In this document: piece by piece, positions 10,182-21,949 of the stretch
Layout of the letters: each line of letters starts with the position of its first letter
How positions within the stretch are numbered: position 1 is the stretch's first letter
DNA from: Cyprinodon diabolis
Lineage: Eukaryota; Chordata; Actinopteri; Cyprinodontiformes; Cyprinodontidae
Assembly (NCBI GenBank): GCA_030533445.1
Contig: CM060064.1
Span: 4,653,916-4,717,915 of the forward strand
Direction of reading: 5' to 3'
Length of the DNA: 64,000 bases
The notes under the pieces: model-generated
Told to the model about the DNA's origin: nothing
What the model saw: the letters and a program-made list of their open reading frames with translations, nothing else
Databases searched by the model: none
Made by a program: the position numbers and the translations under genes

Positions 10182-13100
10182 GCTGGGGTCCGTCAGAGGA
10201 TGTGAGGAACCTGACGGACCATCTAAAATCTGATAAATCTCCTCATTTACGTTTACCTGCAACCCTGTTTGTTTCCAAACAGACTCTAACATTATCTGCC
10301 TTCGTTGACTCTGGGTGCGAGAAAAATCTAATTGATTCCGAACTGGTTCAACAACTGAGGATTGAGACTGTCCCTTTATCTAGGCCCCTCAGAGTTGCTG
10401 CCATTGACGGAAAGAGACTGCACCAAGTCACACATCAAACCCAACCTTTAGAGCTTCTCATTTCTGGAAACCATCGTGAAACTATAACTTTCTTTGTTTT
10501 TCCCTCTGCATGTTCTCCCCTGGTTCTCGGTTTCAATTGGTTGGAACGTCACAATCCCCTTATCAACTGGGCTGAACGCCATATTGAGTCCTGGTCTACT
10601 TCCTGTCACGAGTCATGTCTTCGTTCTGCAGCTCCTGCTATCCAGTCCCCTAGAGGTGGGGGGGAGATAGACTCTCCTGACCTTTCTTCTGTTCCTCTCG
10701 AATATCACGACCTGGCACCGGTTTTCAGTAAGGTCAGTGCGACGTCTCTTCCACCTCACAGACCATATGACTGCGCCATAGACCTGTTACCAGGAGCTCC
10801 CCTTCCTAGCAGTAGATTATTTAACATCTCCAAACCTGAACGCGAAGCCATGGAGAAATACATTAATGAGTCTCTAGCTGCTGGAATAATCAGACCCTCC
10901 TCATCCCCTCTCGGCGCTGGTTTTTTTTTTCGTGGGAAAGAAAGATGGTTCCCTTCGACCCTGTATTGACTACAGGGGATTGAATCAGATAACCATTAAA
11001 AATAAATACCCACTACCACTACTGGCATCAGCTTTAGAACCAGTTCAAGGAGCTACTGTGTTCACTAAGCTCGATTTAAGAAACGCCTATCATCTCCTTA
11101 GGATAAGAGAGGGGGATGAATGGAAGACTGCCTTTAAGACTCCCATCGGCCAATTTGAGTATTTGGTCATGCCTTTTGGTCTTACTAACGCTCCTGCCTT
11201 TTTTCAAGCATTAGTAATGACGTCCTCCGAGATTTTCTAAACGTTTTTGTCTTCGTGTACATCAATGACATTCTGATCTATTCCAGGAACCCCGAAGATC
11301 ACAAGAGACACGTTCGTTTGGTCCTTCAGAGGCTGCTCGAAAACAAGCTCTTCGTTAAGGCTGAGAAATGCGAATTTCATCAGACATCTGTTACCTTTCT
11401 TGGTTTGTGCTTGAGGGCGGGCAGGTGAAGCCTTCAGAAGAGAAAATTAAAGCAGTTCTGGATTGGCCAACTCCTGAAAGCCGTAAGCAACTCCAAAGGT
11501 TCCTGGGGTTCGCTAATTTCTACGGACGTTTCATTAGGAATTACAGCCAGACTGCTCTACCTCTCACAGCTCTGACTTCTGTAAAGAAGGCTTTCCAGTG
11601 GACACCTGAAGCTGATGCAGCTTTTAAGAAGTTAAAGACCCTTTTTTCCAGTGCACCCATTCTGATTCAACCTGATCCTGCAAAACACTTCATTTTAGAG
11701 GTGGATGCATCTGACTCCGGTGTGGGAGCAGTTTTGTCACAACAATCAGATTCTGACCATAAGACTCACCCCTGAACTTTCTTTTCTTGCAGACTTTCAC
11801 CCCCAGAGCAAAATTATGATGTCGGAGACAGAGAACTACTTGCTATAAAACTTGCTCTTGAAGAATGGAGACATTGGCTCGAAGGCGCTGAGCACCCAGT
11901 ACTGGTTTGGACTGATCATAAAAACCTGGCTTACCTCCAATCAGTCAAGAGATCCAACCCACGCCACTCCAGATGGTCCCTATTCTTCTCTCGATTCAAT
12001 CTCATTATTTCTTGCAGACCCGGTTCCAAGAATGTTAAGCCTGACTCTCTCTCTCGTCTGTACTCCCCTGATCGACCTGAGACACCTGAACCTGTTCTTC
12101 CTTCCTCGTGTACTGTGGGAGCCGTTTCCTGGGAGATCACTGATCTTATCAATTTGGCCCTAGCCTCTGAACCTGACCCAGGTAACGGTCCACCTAATAA
12201 GACATATGTACCTTCCTCCGTCAGATCACGCCTCATCCAGTGGATGCATTCGTCTAAGTTCTCCGCTCATCCTGGGGTAAGCAGAACTATCGCCCTAGTC
12301 ACACGTCGTTTTTGGTGGCCGTCCCTTCACAAGGACGTGAAGGAATACGTGTTGGCCTGTCCCATCTTTGCCAGGAACAAGTCCACCCATCAACCACCTT
12401 CTGGTCTGTTATGTCCTCTACCTGTTCCCACTCGTCCTTGGTCCCACATTGCTGTGGATTTTGTCACCGGCCTTCCTATATCCAAAGGTATGTCCACCAT
12501 TCTCATCATTGTTGACCGTTTCTCAAAGCCTGCCACCTGATTCCACTCCGGAAGTTACCCACTGCCTTCCAGACTGCCCAGCTCCTCGTTAGACATGTCT
12601 TCCGTCTCCATGGGCTACCTCAAGAGATCCTTTCGGACCGTGGGCCTCAATTCATCTCGCAGGTCTGGAAAGCTTTTTGCTCCGCGCTAAATTGTAATTG
12701 TTCTCTCACCTCTGGTTACCACCCGCAGACCAATGGACAGACGGAGAGAATGAATCAGCAGCTTGAATCCACTCTCCGCTGTCTCTCCTCAGACAATCCT
12801 ACCGACTGGAGTCAGTTTCTTCCCTGGACAGAATATGCCATTAACTCCCAAAAATCTGCTGCCACCGGTTTATCCCCTTTTCAGGTGTCTCTAGGGTACC
12901 AGCCTCCTTTGTTCCCTGCAGACGAGAGGGACATTTCTGTCAGATCTGTCCATCAACACATCCGTCGCTGCAACCGAACCTGGAACCAAACCATCGCCAC
13001 CCTTAACCGCACCGCCGCCACAAACAAGAGGTTTGCGGACAGTCATCGTCGTCCTGCCCCCGAGTATGCCCTCGGTCAAGAGGTATGGCTTTCCACCAAA

Positions 13101-13295
13101 GACATCCCGCTTAAGTCCATGTCTCGAAAACTCTCTCCCAAGTACATAGGACCCTTCAAGATTTCCAGGATCATCAATCCCTCCGCTGTCTGTCTTCAAC
13201 TTCGTCCTACCCTGCAAATCCATCCCACTTTTCACGTCTCCCAGATTAAGCCAGTCATCACCAGCCCCAACTCTGATCCGTCAACCCCTAACTAG
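10124..13295 (+). pseudogene. gypsy Pol: protease, RT, RNase H, integrase; multiply frameshifted
   Basis: Domains in order: aspartic protease ([12 protein letters not shown], about 10290-10330), reverse transcriptase (about 10760-11420, with [13 protein letters not shown] and [11 protein letters not shown]), RNase H ([16 protein letters not shown] near 11695; TDHKNLAYL near 11920), integrase zinc-binding region (about 12265-12370), integrase core (VDFVTGL near 12457; SDRGPQF near 12635; E in NGQTERMNQ near 12740) and a basic C-terminal domain. Breaks: frame changes near 10925 (T run), 11216, 11425 and 12528, and a TGA at 11773-11775. The RT catalytic box reads YIND (11258-11269), lacking one Asp. 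The integrase zinc site has CPIF where CxxC is expected. The C-terminal chromodomain expected in this group is absent, cut off by the deletion at 13268-13295. Confidence 0.9.
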
Positions 13296-13607
13296 AAGCT
13301 AGACGCTGCTGCTGCTGAATCTCTCTGTTGGCCCTCTCGTCTCTGGACCCAATCGGTTTCCCCTCTCAAGGATCTGTCAGAACCTCTTCAAGGTATCTAC
13401 ATAATTCACTCACCTGTCCAGCCTCTTATGTCCCTGACTAACCGAACTCTCATCTCCTTCAGAAACTGTGAGACCTGTCCCGGACCAGTACCTGAACCTG
13501 AATTATTCACTCTTTGTACAAATTCTCCAAATAAACATTGTTAAACTTTTCCTCCGTCTCCGTTAGTGTTCTGCATGTGGGTTTAACTCAGTGAACCGAT
13601 CATGACA
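13268..13607 (+). repeat. truncated 3' LTR of the gypsy element
   Basis: 13268-13607 aligns with 8806-9137 of the 5' LTR, ending CATGACA. The first 379 bp of the LTR are missing and the homology begins inside the last codons of pol. The 3' copy has an 8-bp insertion relative to the 5' copy at 13284-13291. TSD ATATC follows. Confidence 0.85.
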
Positions 13608-13612
13608 ATATC

Positions 13613-14427
13613 AACAATCTTCACTCTAAGCTACCAGAGAAAAAACACGTCACAGGGCCAAGGACCCTGATATTATGCAATGGACCTATAAGTGGGATTA
13701 CATTTCTGTAACAAGAAAAACACAGGTGTTGATTTATAACCCTTTGAACTGCGGCCTGGTGTCTAATGTATCAGACATCCTTTCAAAGATCATGAAAAAA
13801 CGCCCGACCTTGGAAAAACTCATCATACAAGCTGAAGCCTTGGGCGACGTAGCCCTGAGGAAATCAGAAATATTGAAAGAGGATTACATTCGTCTGCTGA
13901 ATTTAGTTGATGGCCTTAATGTCAAGGTGTTTCTCAGTGGCTCTCACGTGCCCATTAATTGTGGTGATGAAATGTTTTCCAGAGTTCTGATGTTAAACAA
14001 ATGGCTGGATACAACATGCAAACAAACAGCTGTAACGTTCATAGACAACTTTAACATCTTCTGGGAGAGAAGACATCTGTTCAACAGGGATGGTTTCTCT
14101 CTAAATAGGTCAGGCGCAAAACGGCTGATATCAAACATTTTCTATTCTGTGAACCATGCACCATCAGCTTTGTTCCAAAACAAAGCTCAGCCAGTGCCTA
14201 AACAAACGATAAGCCCAGTAAAGGCCGAACAAGCTAAGATAAAGATGGCCAGAAAGATGACACATAAAGAGCCTACATCAGAACTACAGGAGGATTCATC
14301 CCAGATCTCAGCAGGACAAAAAGAGAACTCCTCTTTAAATTCCAAAGAGAACCAAAAACCTCCATCCCCACCTCCCCCTCTTCTCCACAAAGCCCAGATG
14401 TTCCTTTTCTGGAATTTTCTCATAACA
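13613..14427 (+). pseudogene. LINE ORF1, 3' part (SGNH/esterase-like domain)
   Basis: After the gypsy TSD the LINE ORF1 continues. A frame change near 13710 separates the first 30 or so codons from the long frame that ends with TGA at 14428-14430. The sequence contains a Rossmann-like VKVFLSGSHVPI strand, a LNKWLDTTCK helix, FIDNFNIFW and a RDGFSLNRSGAK motif. L2/CR1-type LINEs carry an SGNH esterase domain here, with the last motif normally DGLHPN-like. In this copy the expected catalytic His is Ser, so activity is unlikely. The tail (residues after about 180) is rich in K, Q and P. Confidence 0.7.
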
Positions 14428-14713
14428 TGAACAAAGTTTTTAATATTGGCCTACACTTGACAATAGCTCTACATAGCCATTCTAAAAACCGCAGCTATGT
14501 GAAAAAACCAGCCTCTTTTAAAAGCCGCAGAGCCACATATCCTCCTCTACATATCACGGAACGTCAGAACCTTTAGATAACTTCTCTGTGATACACACCG
14601 GGCCCGGGCCCTGGCAGCTTATCAGACATAACAGTTTCCAGCATCAGTATGGGCCTTTTACCGGAGATTATGGAATATCTGTGATGATATGTAGCAGAAA
14701 TAAGAAAAACTAA
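14428..14713 (+). other. LINE inter-ORF region
   Basis: This spacer between ORF1 and ORF2 of the split LINE has no open frame of note and no recognised signal. Confidence 0.45.
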
Positions 14714-15350
14714 ATGGGAACAAACAGGAACAGACAATTAAGAGTCATAAACTGTCAGATGCAGCCTGCCACAGAGACAACATCAACCACTAAGTCATAT
14801 AAACTGGCTTTATTAAACAATGGATCTCTGTCAGGAAAATCCCTTTTAATTAATGACTTCATTATTGATAATAATCTTGATGTTATGTTTTTACAAAAAT
14901 ATGGTTACATGAACTAAATGAAGCACATATTCTGTTGGAGTAGTCTCCTCCAAACTACAATTTTCTTTGTGAGAGCAGACAGCAAAGGAAAGGTGGAGGA
15001 GTGGCAACATTGTTTAATGATTCACTGAAGTGTAAAAAGGTGTTTTTGGGGAAATTTGACTCTTTTGAACATTTGGCTCCGCAGGTAAAGAGCCCGGTAC
15101 AAACTATGTTTCAAAATGTTTACAGGCCTCCTAAGTCCACATCAAACTTTTTAAATGATTTTAGTGACCTCCTGTCTGTGATATGCGTTGATTATGACTG
15201 TTTAATTATTGTGGGAGACTTTAACTTTCATGTTGACAACCCTGAAGACAGAAGTGCAAAAGAACTGTATGACACACTTAGAAACTTTGGGTTAACTCAA
15301 CATGTTAAACAACCAACACACAAACAGGGACATATTTTAGACTTGATCAT
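14714..15350 (+). pseudogene. LINE ORF2, AP-endonuclease domain, frameshifted
   Basis: The first frame (14714-14917) carries KLALLNNGSLSGKS, the position of the usual first endonuclease motif (normally NIRSL), and ends in FLQKYGYM where a TETW-type motif is expected. A frame change follows near 14910-14990. The second frame (from 15001) has YRPPKSTSNF and VGDFNFHVDN, typical APE-endonuclease motifs. The domain is cut at 15350 by the solo LTR; the open frame running on to 15468 is LTR-derived. Key residues in the first two motifs are lost, so the enzyme is inactive. Confidence 0.75.
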
Positions 15351-16371
15351 TGTCAAGAATCCAGTTTGTGTGGTCTGTTTTTGTGTTTCCTTTCCTCCTC
15401 CACCAGGTGGTGGCCCGTCCTCATTGGTTCATGGCCTCATTACCTGTGGAGTGTTCTTAAGCTGCTGACTGCCACTACCTCAACGCCAGAGCGTTTGCCA
15501 ATACATGGTACTCTAGCCATGCTTAGTCCAACCTGAGTTTTGGTTTGCCAGTTTTGGATTATCTAGCCAAGCTGAGTTTTTCTGAGTCAAACTGAGTTTT
15601 TGTCAACCTGAGTCTTAACTTTGTTTTTGTCATTGCCTCTTGGCAGGAAGTCATCCTGCAAACTGGATTTGTTCAGTCCTCTCTCTGGAAGGTTCAACTG
15701 AGCTTCTAACTGAGCTGGGTTTCCAAACAGGAGGTTTGGATCCACTTTCCCCAAGAGGTCGTTTGAGCTTCAGTCCTAGCAAAGGTTTCTTCAGCACCGC
15801 AGCCTGTTGAAGTACCGCAGGAAATCAGGGTGGCAGTCAGCTTCTCCATTTACTCCAAACAGGAAGTTTGGATCCACTTTCCCCAAGAGGTCGTTTGAGC
15901 TTCACACCAAGCAAAGGTTTCTTCAGGACTACATCCCGTTCAAGTACTGCAGGAAATCTTAATGGCAGTAAGCTTCTCCATTCACAAAGGAACAACCGCA
16001 GTCTGAGTAACCCAGTCCACCCAACTCCAAGCAAAACTCTCTCTGGTACAATCTTCTCAGTCTGGATTCCATAAAGGACAGCTTTCCTTGGAGAAGTGAG
16101 TCTGCAACCATTTCCTCCAATTCTAAGATTCCTCCTATGCAAGACCAAAAGATTCAAATTTCCCAATGAGCCTGAACTAACCGCTGTGTCTTCCCCTCAC
16201 CTTTCAGTCCCTGTTGAGCAGTGTTCAGAGCATTACTGGACTTACACCCTAGTGCTCAGAGCAGCACAGGATGCATCACCATACTCTTAATAAACCTTTT
16301 AAACTTTAACTCTGTGTCTCTCTGTTTGGCTTTCTGCATCTTAGGGTCAGACTTTAGATAAAATCATGACA
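15351..16371 (+). mobile_element. solo gypsy LTR, 1021 bp, TSD ATCAT
   Basis: It starts TGTCAAGAAT and ends AAATCATGACA, with ATCAT on both sides (15346-15350 and 16372-16376). A CTTAAG lies about 30 bp upstream of CCAGAGCGTTT (about 15486). AATAAA is at 16288-16293. The same LTR family recurs on the minus strand at 25026-26107 plus about 29232-29290, and at 31405-31965. It interrupts the LINE endonuclease just before the ALSDHF motif. Confidence 0.85.
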
Positions 16372-16376
16372 ATCAT

Positions 16377-18047
16377 CACTAAAGGTGCAAAGATTTCTAA
16401 AGTCAATGTTACTCATGTTGCCCTATCTGATCACTTTTCTGTTAACTTTGAGGGCATCATTTCCAGTGACCCTTTTAGCCAAAGGGACATCATAAGAAAG
16501 CGCACCTTAAAGGAAAATGCCAAAGAAATCAATCAGCAGCTAAGTTCCTCCTCCTGCTGCCTTGATGTTCTACCCACAGCTTTCTTTAAGAAAGTTTTGC
16601 CTGTCATAGCGTCTAATTTGACTCAGATAATAAACACGTCCCTTCTGTCAAATGTTTTCCCGCAGACCCTAAAAATAGAAAATATCAAACCACTGCTGAA
16701 AAAGAACAATTTAGACAAACTACTACTCCAGAACTACAGGCCCATATTAAACCTCCCCTTCATCAGTACGATTGTTGAAAAAGCTGTGTTTCAACAATTA
16801 AACACTTAAGTATGACCCGCCGCTTTGACGTGTTCCAGTCAGGTTTCCGTGCTCACCACAGTACAGAGACCGCCCTTACCAAGATGTGTAATGACATCCG
16901 CATAAATACAGACCCCGGAAAAAACACAGTGCTGGTACTATTGGACCTCAGTGCAGCATTTGATTCTGTCGATCACTCCATCCTATTGTGTCTGGAAAAC
17001 TGGGTCGGCCTCTCTGGTACAGCTCTCAACTGGTTTAAATCCTACTTAAAGGACAGGGACTTTTTTGTATCAGTAGGTAACTTTACATCAGATATGACAA
17101 AAATCAAATGTGGGGTCCCCAAAGGGTCCATCCTGGGTCCCCTCCTATTCAATATCTACATGCTCCCTCTGGCTCAGTTGATAAAAAACAACATCAGCTA
17201 CCATAACTATGCAGATGACACACAGCTTTTCATCACCATGTCACCAGGTGATTATGAACCAATTCAAGCACTGAGGAAATGCTTAGAAGAAATCAATGCC
17301 TGGATGTGCCATCATTTTCTTCAACTGAACAAAAACAAAACTGAAGAAATAATCTTTGGACCAATAGAGGAGAGATCTAAAGTTAGCACACAGCTTCAGT
17401 CGCTTCAGCTAGTAACCACTGATCAGGCCCGAAATCTAGGTGTAGTGCTTGATTCAGACTTGAACCTCCAAAAGTATTTAAAGACAAATACAAGGTAGGC
17501 TTTCTATCACCTGAAGAACATTTCCAGGATTAAAGGATTAATGTCTCAGCATGATCTGGAACAACTAATCCATGCATTTATTTTTAGTCGAATTGATTGC
17601 TGCAACAGTGTTTTCACAGGTCTTCCTAAAAAGAGGATCAGACAGCTGCAGCTGATCCAGAAGGCTGCTGCCCATGTCCTCACAAAGACTAAGAAAGTAG
17701 AGCACATCACCCCATTTCTAAAGTACTTACTCTGGCTCCCTGTATCTCAGAGAATAGACTTTAAAATACTTCTGTTAGTCTATAAATCCTTTAATGGCTT
17801 AGCACCTAAATACATCACAGACTTGCTATCAGTGTATCAACCCTCCAGACCACTCAGGTCTTCTGGCTCCAGCCTGCTCTGCATACCTAGAACCAGAACT
17901 AAACATGTAGAAGCAGCATTTAGTTCCTATGCTCCACTTATCTGGAACAAACTTCCAGAAAACTGTAAAAGTGCGGAAAGCCTAAGTTGCTTTAAATCAA
18001 GACTAAAAACACATTTGTTTAGGATTGCCTTCGACTGTTCTAGTTAA
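16377..18047 (+). pseudogene. LINE ORF2, end of endonuclease plus reverse transcriptase
   Basis: Directly after the solo LTR the frame resumes with the last endonuclease motif, ALSDHFSVNF. A shortened linker follows (about 16480-16560, apparently an internal deletion), then RT. RT motifs: [46 protein letters not shown] and the catalytic YADDTQLF box near 17208. The C-terminal domain ends with LSCFKSRLKTHLF near 18000. Breaks: a frame change near 16805 and an in-frame TAG at 17496-17498. The combination of YADD and the C-terminal LKTHLF motif is typical of L2/CR1-group LINEs. The L2 copy at 32.0-36.0 kb is a relative but not a duplicate. Confidence 0.85.
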
Positions 18048-18256
18048 ACAGTTCAACTGAAACATCATTGGTTCAACTTTTTTATTTTCTTTAGTCCAAC
18101 TGCTTTTAATATTCTTTTATGTTTATGCATTTTTATTTTGTTTTTTTCCTACTTGCTTTGATTCTGTTTTATTTTAATCATGTAAAGCACTTTCCATTGT
18201 CTTTGTACTGAATTGTGCTATACAACTAAACTTGCCTTGTTTTGCCTCGCCTTGCA
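18048..18256 (+). other. LINE 3' UTR and TTGCC-rich tail
   Basis: GTAAAGCACTTT followed by GCTATACAACTAAACTTGCC and several CTTGCC/TTTGCC repeats matches the usual short-repeat 3' end of L2-type LINEs. The element ends at about 18256. Confidence 0.65.
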
Positions 18257-19982
18257 TTACAACACAGCAATAGAGTTGATTATTTTCGCTATCATAATCC
18301 TCATGACCATGCAGGGGACCAAGACAACTCTATGTGTACAAAAAAAATTTTGTTTAGTACAGCTTTTTAGACCGTAAATTAATATTTCCATTCTATATCT
18401 AGTCCTTTGCCTTTCTACATTCTACTAATCCCAATGTTCCCCCTATTTATAACCAGAAGGCCTTAAATGCCACCACTAGCCCTCACTTACCAACACACCC
18501 TTGAATTGAGGCCAAACCAGTTAGGGCTTCATAATCCTCCCTAGAAATTAGGACACCCCAGGTTGCATTGTATACATTCAAGTATGTAAGCGACTGCATA
18601 TTTTCCTATGCAAATAAATAAGATACAGCCCGCCATAAGAAAGGAGATAAAGCTTTAAAAAATCAAAATGGAAGATGAGGAAATAATGTTGACAAAGGAC
18701 TAAGTGAGGAATGCATTTGTAAAAAAAATTATTTCGCCCTAGGACAGGGGTCAGCAACCCAAACTGCTCAAAGAGTAATATTGGACCAAAAAACAAAAAA
18801 TGAATGTGTCTGGAGCCGCAAAAAAGTAAAAGTCTTAAATATGCCTTGTATGGCAACACTGGCTATAGGTGTATTATCCCACTATAGAAAAGGACTAAAC
18901 ACAAAATAAGCTTACATGATTTTCATCGAGCAAATGTCACATAGTAGCATTAGGTTAGGGAGGAGCAGTGAACGCTCTCACTGCATGGAATTCACCATGC
19001 ACCGCTTCACTGTGTGGTTTAAAGCTAAAGTGTGTAATAATTACAGGGATATACAGTCAGAAATGTAATATATTATACATAACTATGTTATTTATCATCA
19101 TCTACGAGCTCAGCCTTTTAACCTTAATATTTGCGTTGCCTTAGAATTCGTTATTTATAATTACATAGGAGCGGGTCTCACAGCCATGGAGGCAGACATC
19201 TTTGCGCTACGGCAGCGCAGAGCCAACAAACTAGCGATTGCGAGATCGCCCATTATGCTCGAAAGTAACTACGGCAAGTTGAGAGAGATGAACTGAGACG
19301 GTACTGAACACACAGACTAATGAAATACTATCTGTAAAATTATCTATGTAAACAAACCTCATCACTTGAGAAGGTAGGTGATGCGGACGTTGTGGAAGAC
19401 ATTTTGTCCCGTAACGCTCGCCGTACTGTTGGAGGGGAGAAGTGGTGGGGGGGAGATGTTCATGTTGCTGCAGTCTGCAGTCTGACCGCTAGATGTCGCT
19501 GAAAATTACACACTGTAGCTTTAAGTTTTGTTGCATTGAAGTAATTATAGAAAAACAATAAACAAATCTTTCTATGGTGGACGTGATTCTGTTGGGAGGA
19601 GTTGATTGAGTCATGAGGAACCAAGCAGGAACTGACATCCATCAGAGCAGAGCTCTCTAACCCAGAAATCCCAGATCCTCTGTCACCATCGTTCCTTGGT
19701 GTGATTTATATTTGGGGATTTGGGGAAAAAATAGAAGAAAGTTCACATACCTGCATCAGGGCGCTGCCTGTTTGATCTGTGGATGGTTTTCCATCCTTGC
19801 AACAAAACTAGCAGCAGTAGTGGAGTTTGGAGATGCAATCCACTATCTTTGCACTCCTCTAATTTATCCAGAAGTTCTGCAATCCCACTTTTTCTCTACC
19901 TCCAAATTTGCAGGCCTGTTGCGTATTTAGCTTGTCTTCCATGGAAATGCCTTTCCAAATTTTTTTTTTCTTTTTTGACAAC
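18257..19982. other. non-coding gap with transposon fragments
   Basis: No gene was recognised. At 18745-18762 the sequence CAGGGGTCAGCAACCC is a typical hAT inverted-terminal repeat, but no partner end was seen, so only a fragment is likely. About 19180-19530 (GCCATGGAGGCAGACATC through TCTGACCGCTAGATGTCGCT) looks like a dispersed repeat that I cannot classify. Confidence 0.4.
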
Positions 19983-19990
19983 CTCATTAC

Positions 19991-21031
19991 CAGTGTTGGG
20001 CACGTTACTTTGAAAATGTAATTAGTTATAGTTACTAGTTACTTCTCCCAAAAAGTAACTGAGTTACAAACTGAGTTACTCTACAATAAAAGTAGCTAGT
20101 TACTAGTAAAAGTAACTATTGCGTTACTTTTGCATTTCTCAGCCCCGTAACCCTCACCACCCGGCCCCCACCTTCACGCTGTGTGTTTCAAAAGCCAGCT
20201 GAATAGAGAGGACGACAAAGACAAGTACCTGCAGAGAGTTTTGCATTTATTGCAACTCAACATAAATGTGATCGGGGGGAACGCTATCTGACGGGTCTAT
20301 AAACCCCGTCAGATACAATTCCCCCTGCTTAACATGGGGGGAACAGTATCTGATGCGGTGTAAATATCATCAGGCTGCATTAACTCTACTCATGGTTGTG
20401 AAGTTTTTTTAACAGGGCGTTCAGATCTGGTGAGCGTATGAAATTAATAACTGGGGATGTCTAATTCTGAAATCATGTGTGTTTGGGTTGTTATAGATGC
20501 TGCAACATACATCCATCCATCCATCCATGTCGATTTCTCCTTTTCTCCATATAGGCTAACATTTGATCCTTCACGCTGTCCGCAGTTCCCCTGTGGCGTG
20601 AGCACAGGGCGGCTGTTATGCGCCTTTAGCGAGCATGCACATTTCCTGTTGCTTGCGCGGTGAATCGTGCCACCTGCACTGTGCGGAGATGCAGGGGAAA
20701 CCATCTGGAAAACGCTATTTGGCTGCTGGAGTCCTCCTCACTCTCCATCTCTCTGTGTGTGTTGTATGTTAACACCCACCAGCGGAATCACTCACCTACC
20801 CAAATGACAGACGGAATCTCACTATACATCAGCCAATCTCATCCTCCCCTCTCTCATGACAACGCGCGCATGAGTCCTATCATGAAAAAAAGCTTAATTG
20901 TGCGACTTGAGTAACGTGCAGTAACGGGGTGTCGGCAATTGTAACTCCGTTATACTTACAGTCAAAGTAATTAGTTAGATTACTCGTTACTAAAAAGAAG
21001 GTAACGGCATTAGTTGTTACTACCATCACTG
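19991..21031. mobile_element. non-autonomous hAT transposon, 1041 bp, TSD CTCATTAC
   Basis: The left end is CAGTGTTGGGCACGTTAC. The right end on the minus strand is CAGTGATGGTAGTAAC. The 8-bp target duplication CTCATTAC (19983-19990 and 21032-21039) is exact. Both subterminal regions are full of GTTACT/AGTAAC motifs. The interior has no transposase. The 8-bp TSD and CAGTG ends identify hAT. Inside are a CATC microsatellite (about 20507-20527) and a GATACT/GGGGGAA duplicated stretch (20270-20350). Confidence 0.85.
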
Positions 21032-21039
21032 CTCATTAC

Positions 21040-21946
21040 AAAGCATAAAAAGCCGGCAATCCATCTGCATTGATTATGATAGTCAATGATACACTCCATT
21101 CTTTTAATCCTCTTTTCTCATTAGTGACGAGTATATATGTATGTATAATCTACAGATGGTGAATCTAAAGACGTACTATTTTTATGTATTAGGCCAAGCT
21201 TACTAAAAAAGATGGAGCGAACAAGACAGAATTTATATATAGGAAGGAAGAGACTGAGCTTGCAGAAGGAGAAAAACAGAAAAAAAACTCCATATATGTA
21301 GACAGAAAATGTAGAAGTCTGATTACTGTGTAACTGCTTGTGAGAAATTTTGTGTAAATTGTAAGACTCTCCCTGATAAAGATGAATGAAAAGAGCCTAC
21401 GCAGGGAAGGGAGTTAGAGTTGTTGCTTGCAGATACTGGCTGCAATTCCTGTCCCTTTGCAAAGGTGAACAGAAGCTTGGCTATCTTGGTCATTTTATTT
21501 CACTCCATCTGAAGTCAACCTGCACTCAAATCTACGGACCCAGGCAAGCTGTGATGGCTTCAACATTTTGGGTGCTTCGTCCAGGATTAGGGCATCAGGA
21601 TCGATTGGACATTGTACAAGGACGAACGGACGAGGGACACAGGCTAGCCAACAAAAAGGTAAGCAGAACCTGTTTAATCAAATCTGCATTTTGGGTTTAA
21701 GAAAGCTAAATTAATGTGTTGCGAATCCTGTAAACCTAAGTCTATAAAAGAAAATAGAAAGAGTGATATAAAAAAATGTTTGGATGGTTGTAGTAATATA
21801 GAAGTTGTCCAAGTGAAATCATAAGTAAAGTTTCCTGAGCGTGACGTCTCACGGCGGGTCCCTGATGAGGGGTCGCCTTCAGCTGTGTTAGAGGCCCAAG
21901 GACCTGAGAAACCTCAAATTCTACATATAGAGACCAGGCAAAACAC
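21040..21946. other. non-coding gap, nothing recognised
   Basis: No coding region, RNA gene or transposon end was identified here. Confidence 0.4.
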
Positions 21947-21949
21947 AAA

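Larger units (their letters stand above)
8427..13607 (+). mobile_element. Ty3/gypsy retrotransposon, Tf1/sushi-like, 5.18 kb
   Basis: The element runs from TGTTGGGATC at 8427 to GATCATGACA at 13607, with ATATC on both sides (8422-8426 and 13608-13612). It has a full 5' LTR, a gag with a CCHC knuckle, a pol with protease, RT, RNase H and integrase in that order, and a 3' LTR missing its first part. The protease-RT-RNaseH-integrase order identifies Ty3/gypsy. Over their common 332 bp the two LTRs differ by about five substitutions and one 8-bp indel (my hand count), so the insertion is fairly recent. The coding regions are nevertheless broken many times, so the copy is dead. Confidence 0.9.
8010..18256 (+). 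mobile_element. L2/CR1-type LINE split by a gypsy element and a solo LTR
   Basis: Pieces of one LINE occur in order: ORF1 start (8010-8426), ORF1 remainder (13613-14427), endonuclease (14714-15350), end of endonuclease and reverse transcriptase (16372-18047), then a 3' UTR ending in TTGCC-like repeats at about 18235-18256. A gypsy element (TSD ATATC) and a solo LTR (TSD ATCAT) separate the pieces. Removing each insert plus one TSD copy brings matching LINE sequence together. The 5' end is not defined; 8010 is only the first ATG of ORF1. Confidence 0.8.
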
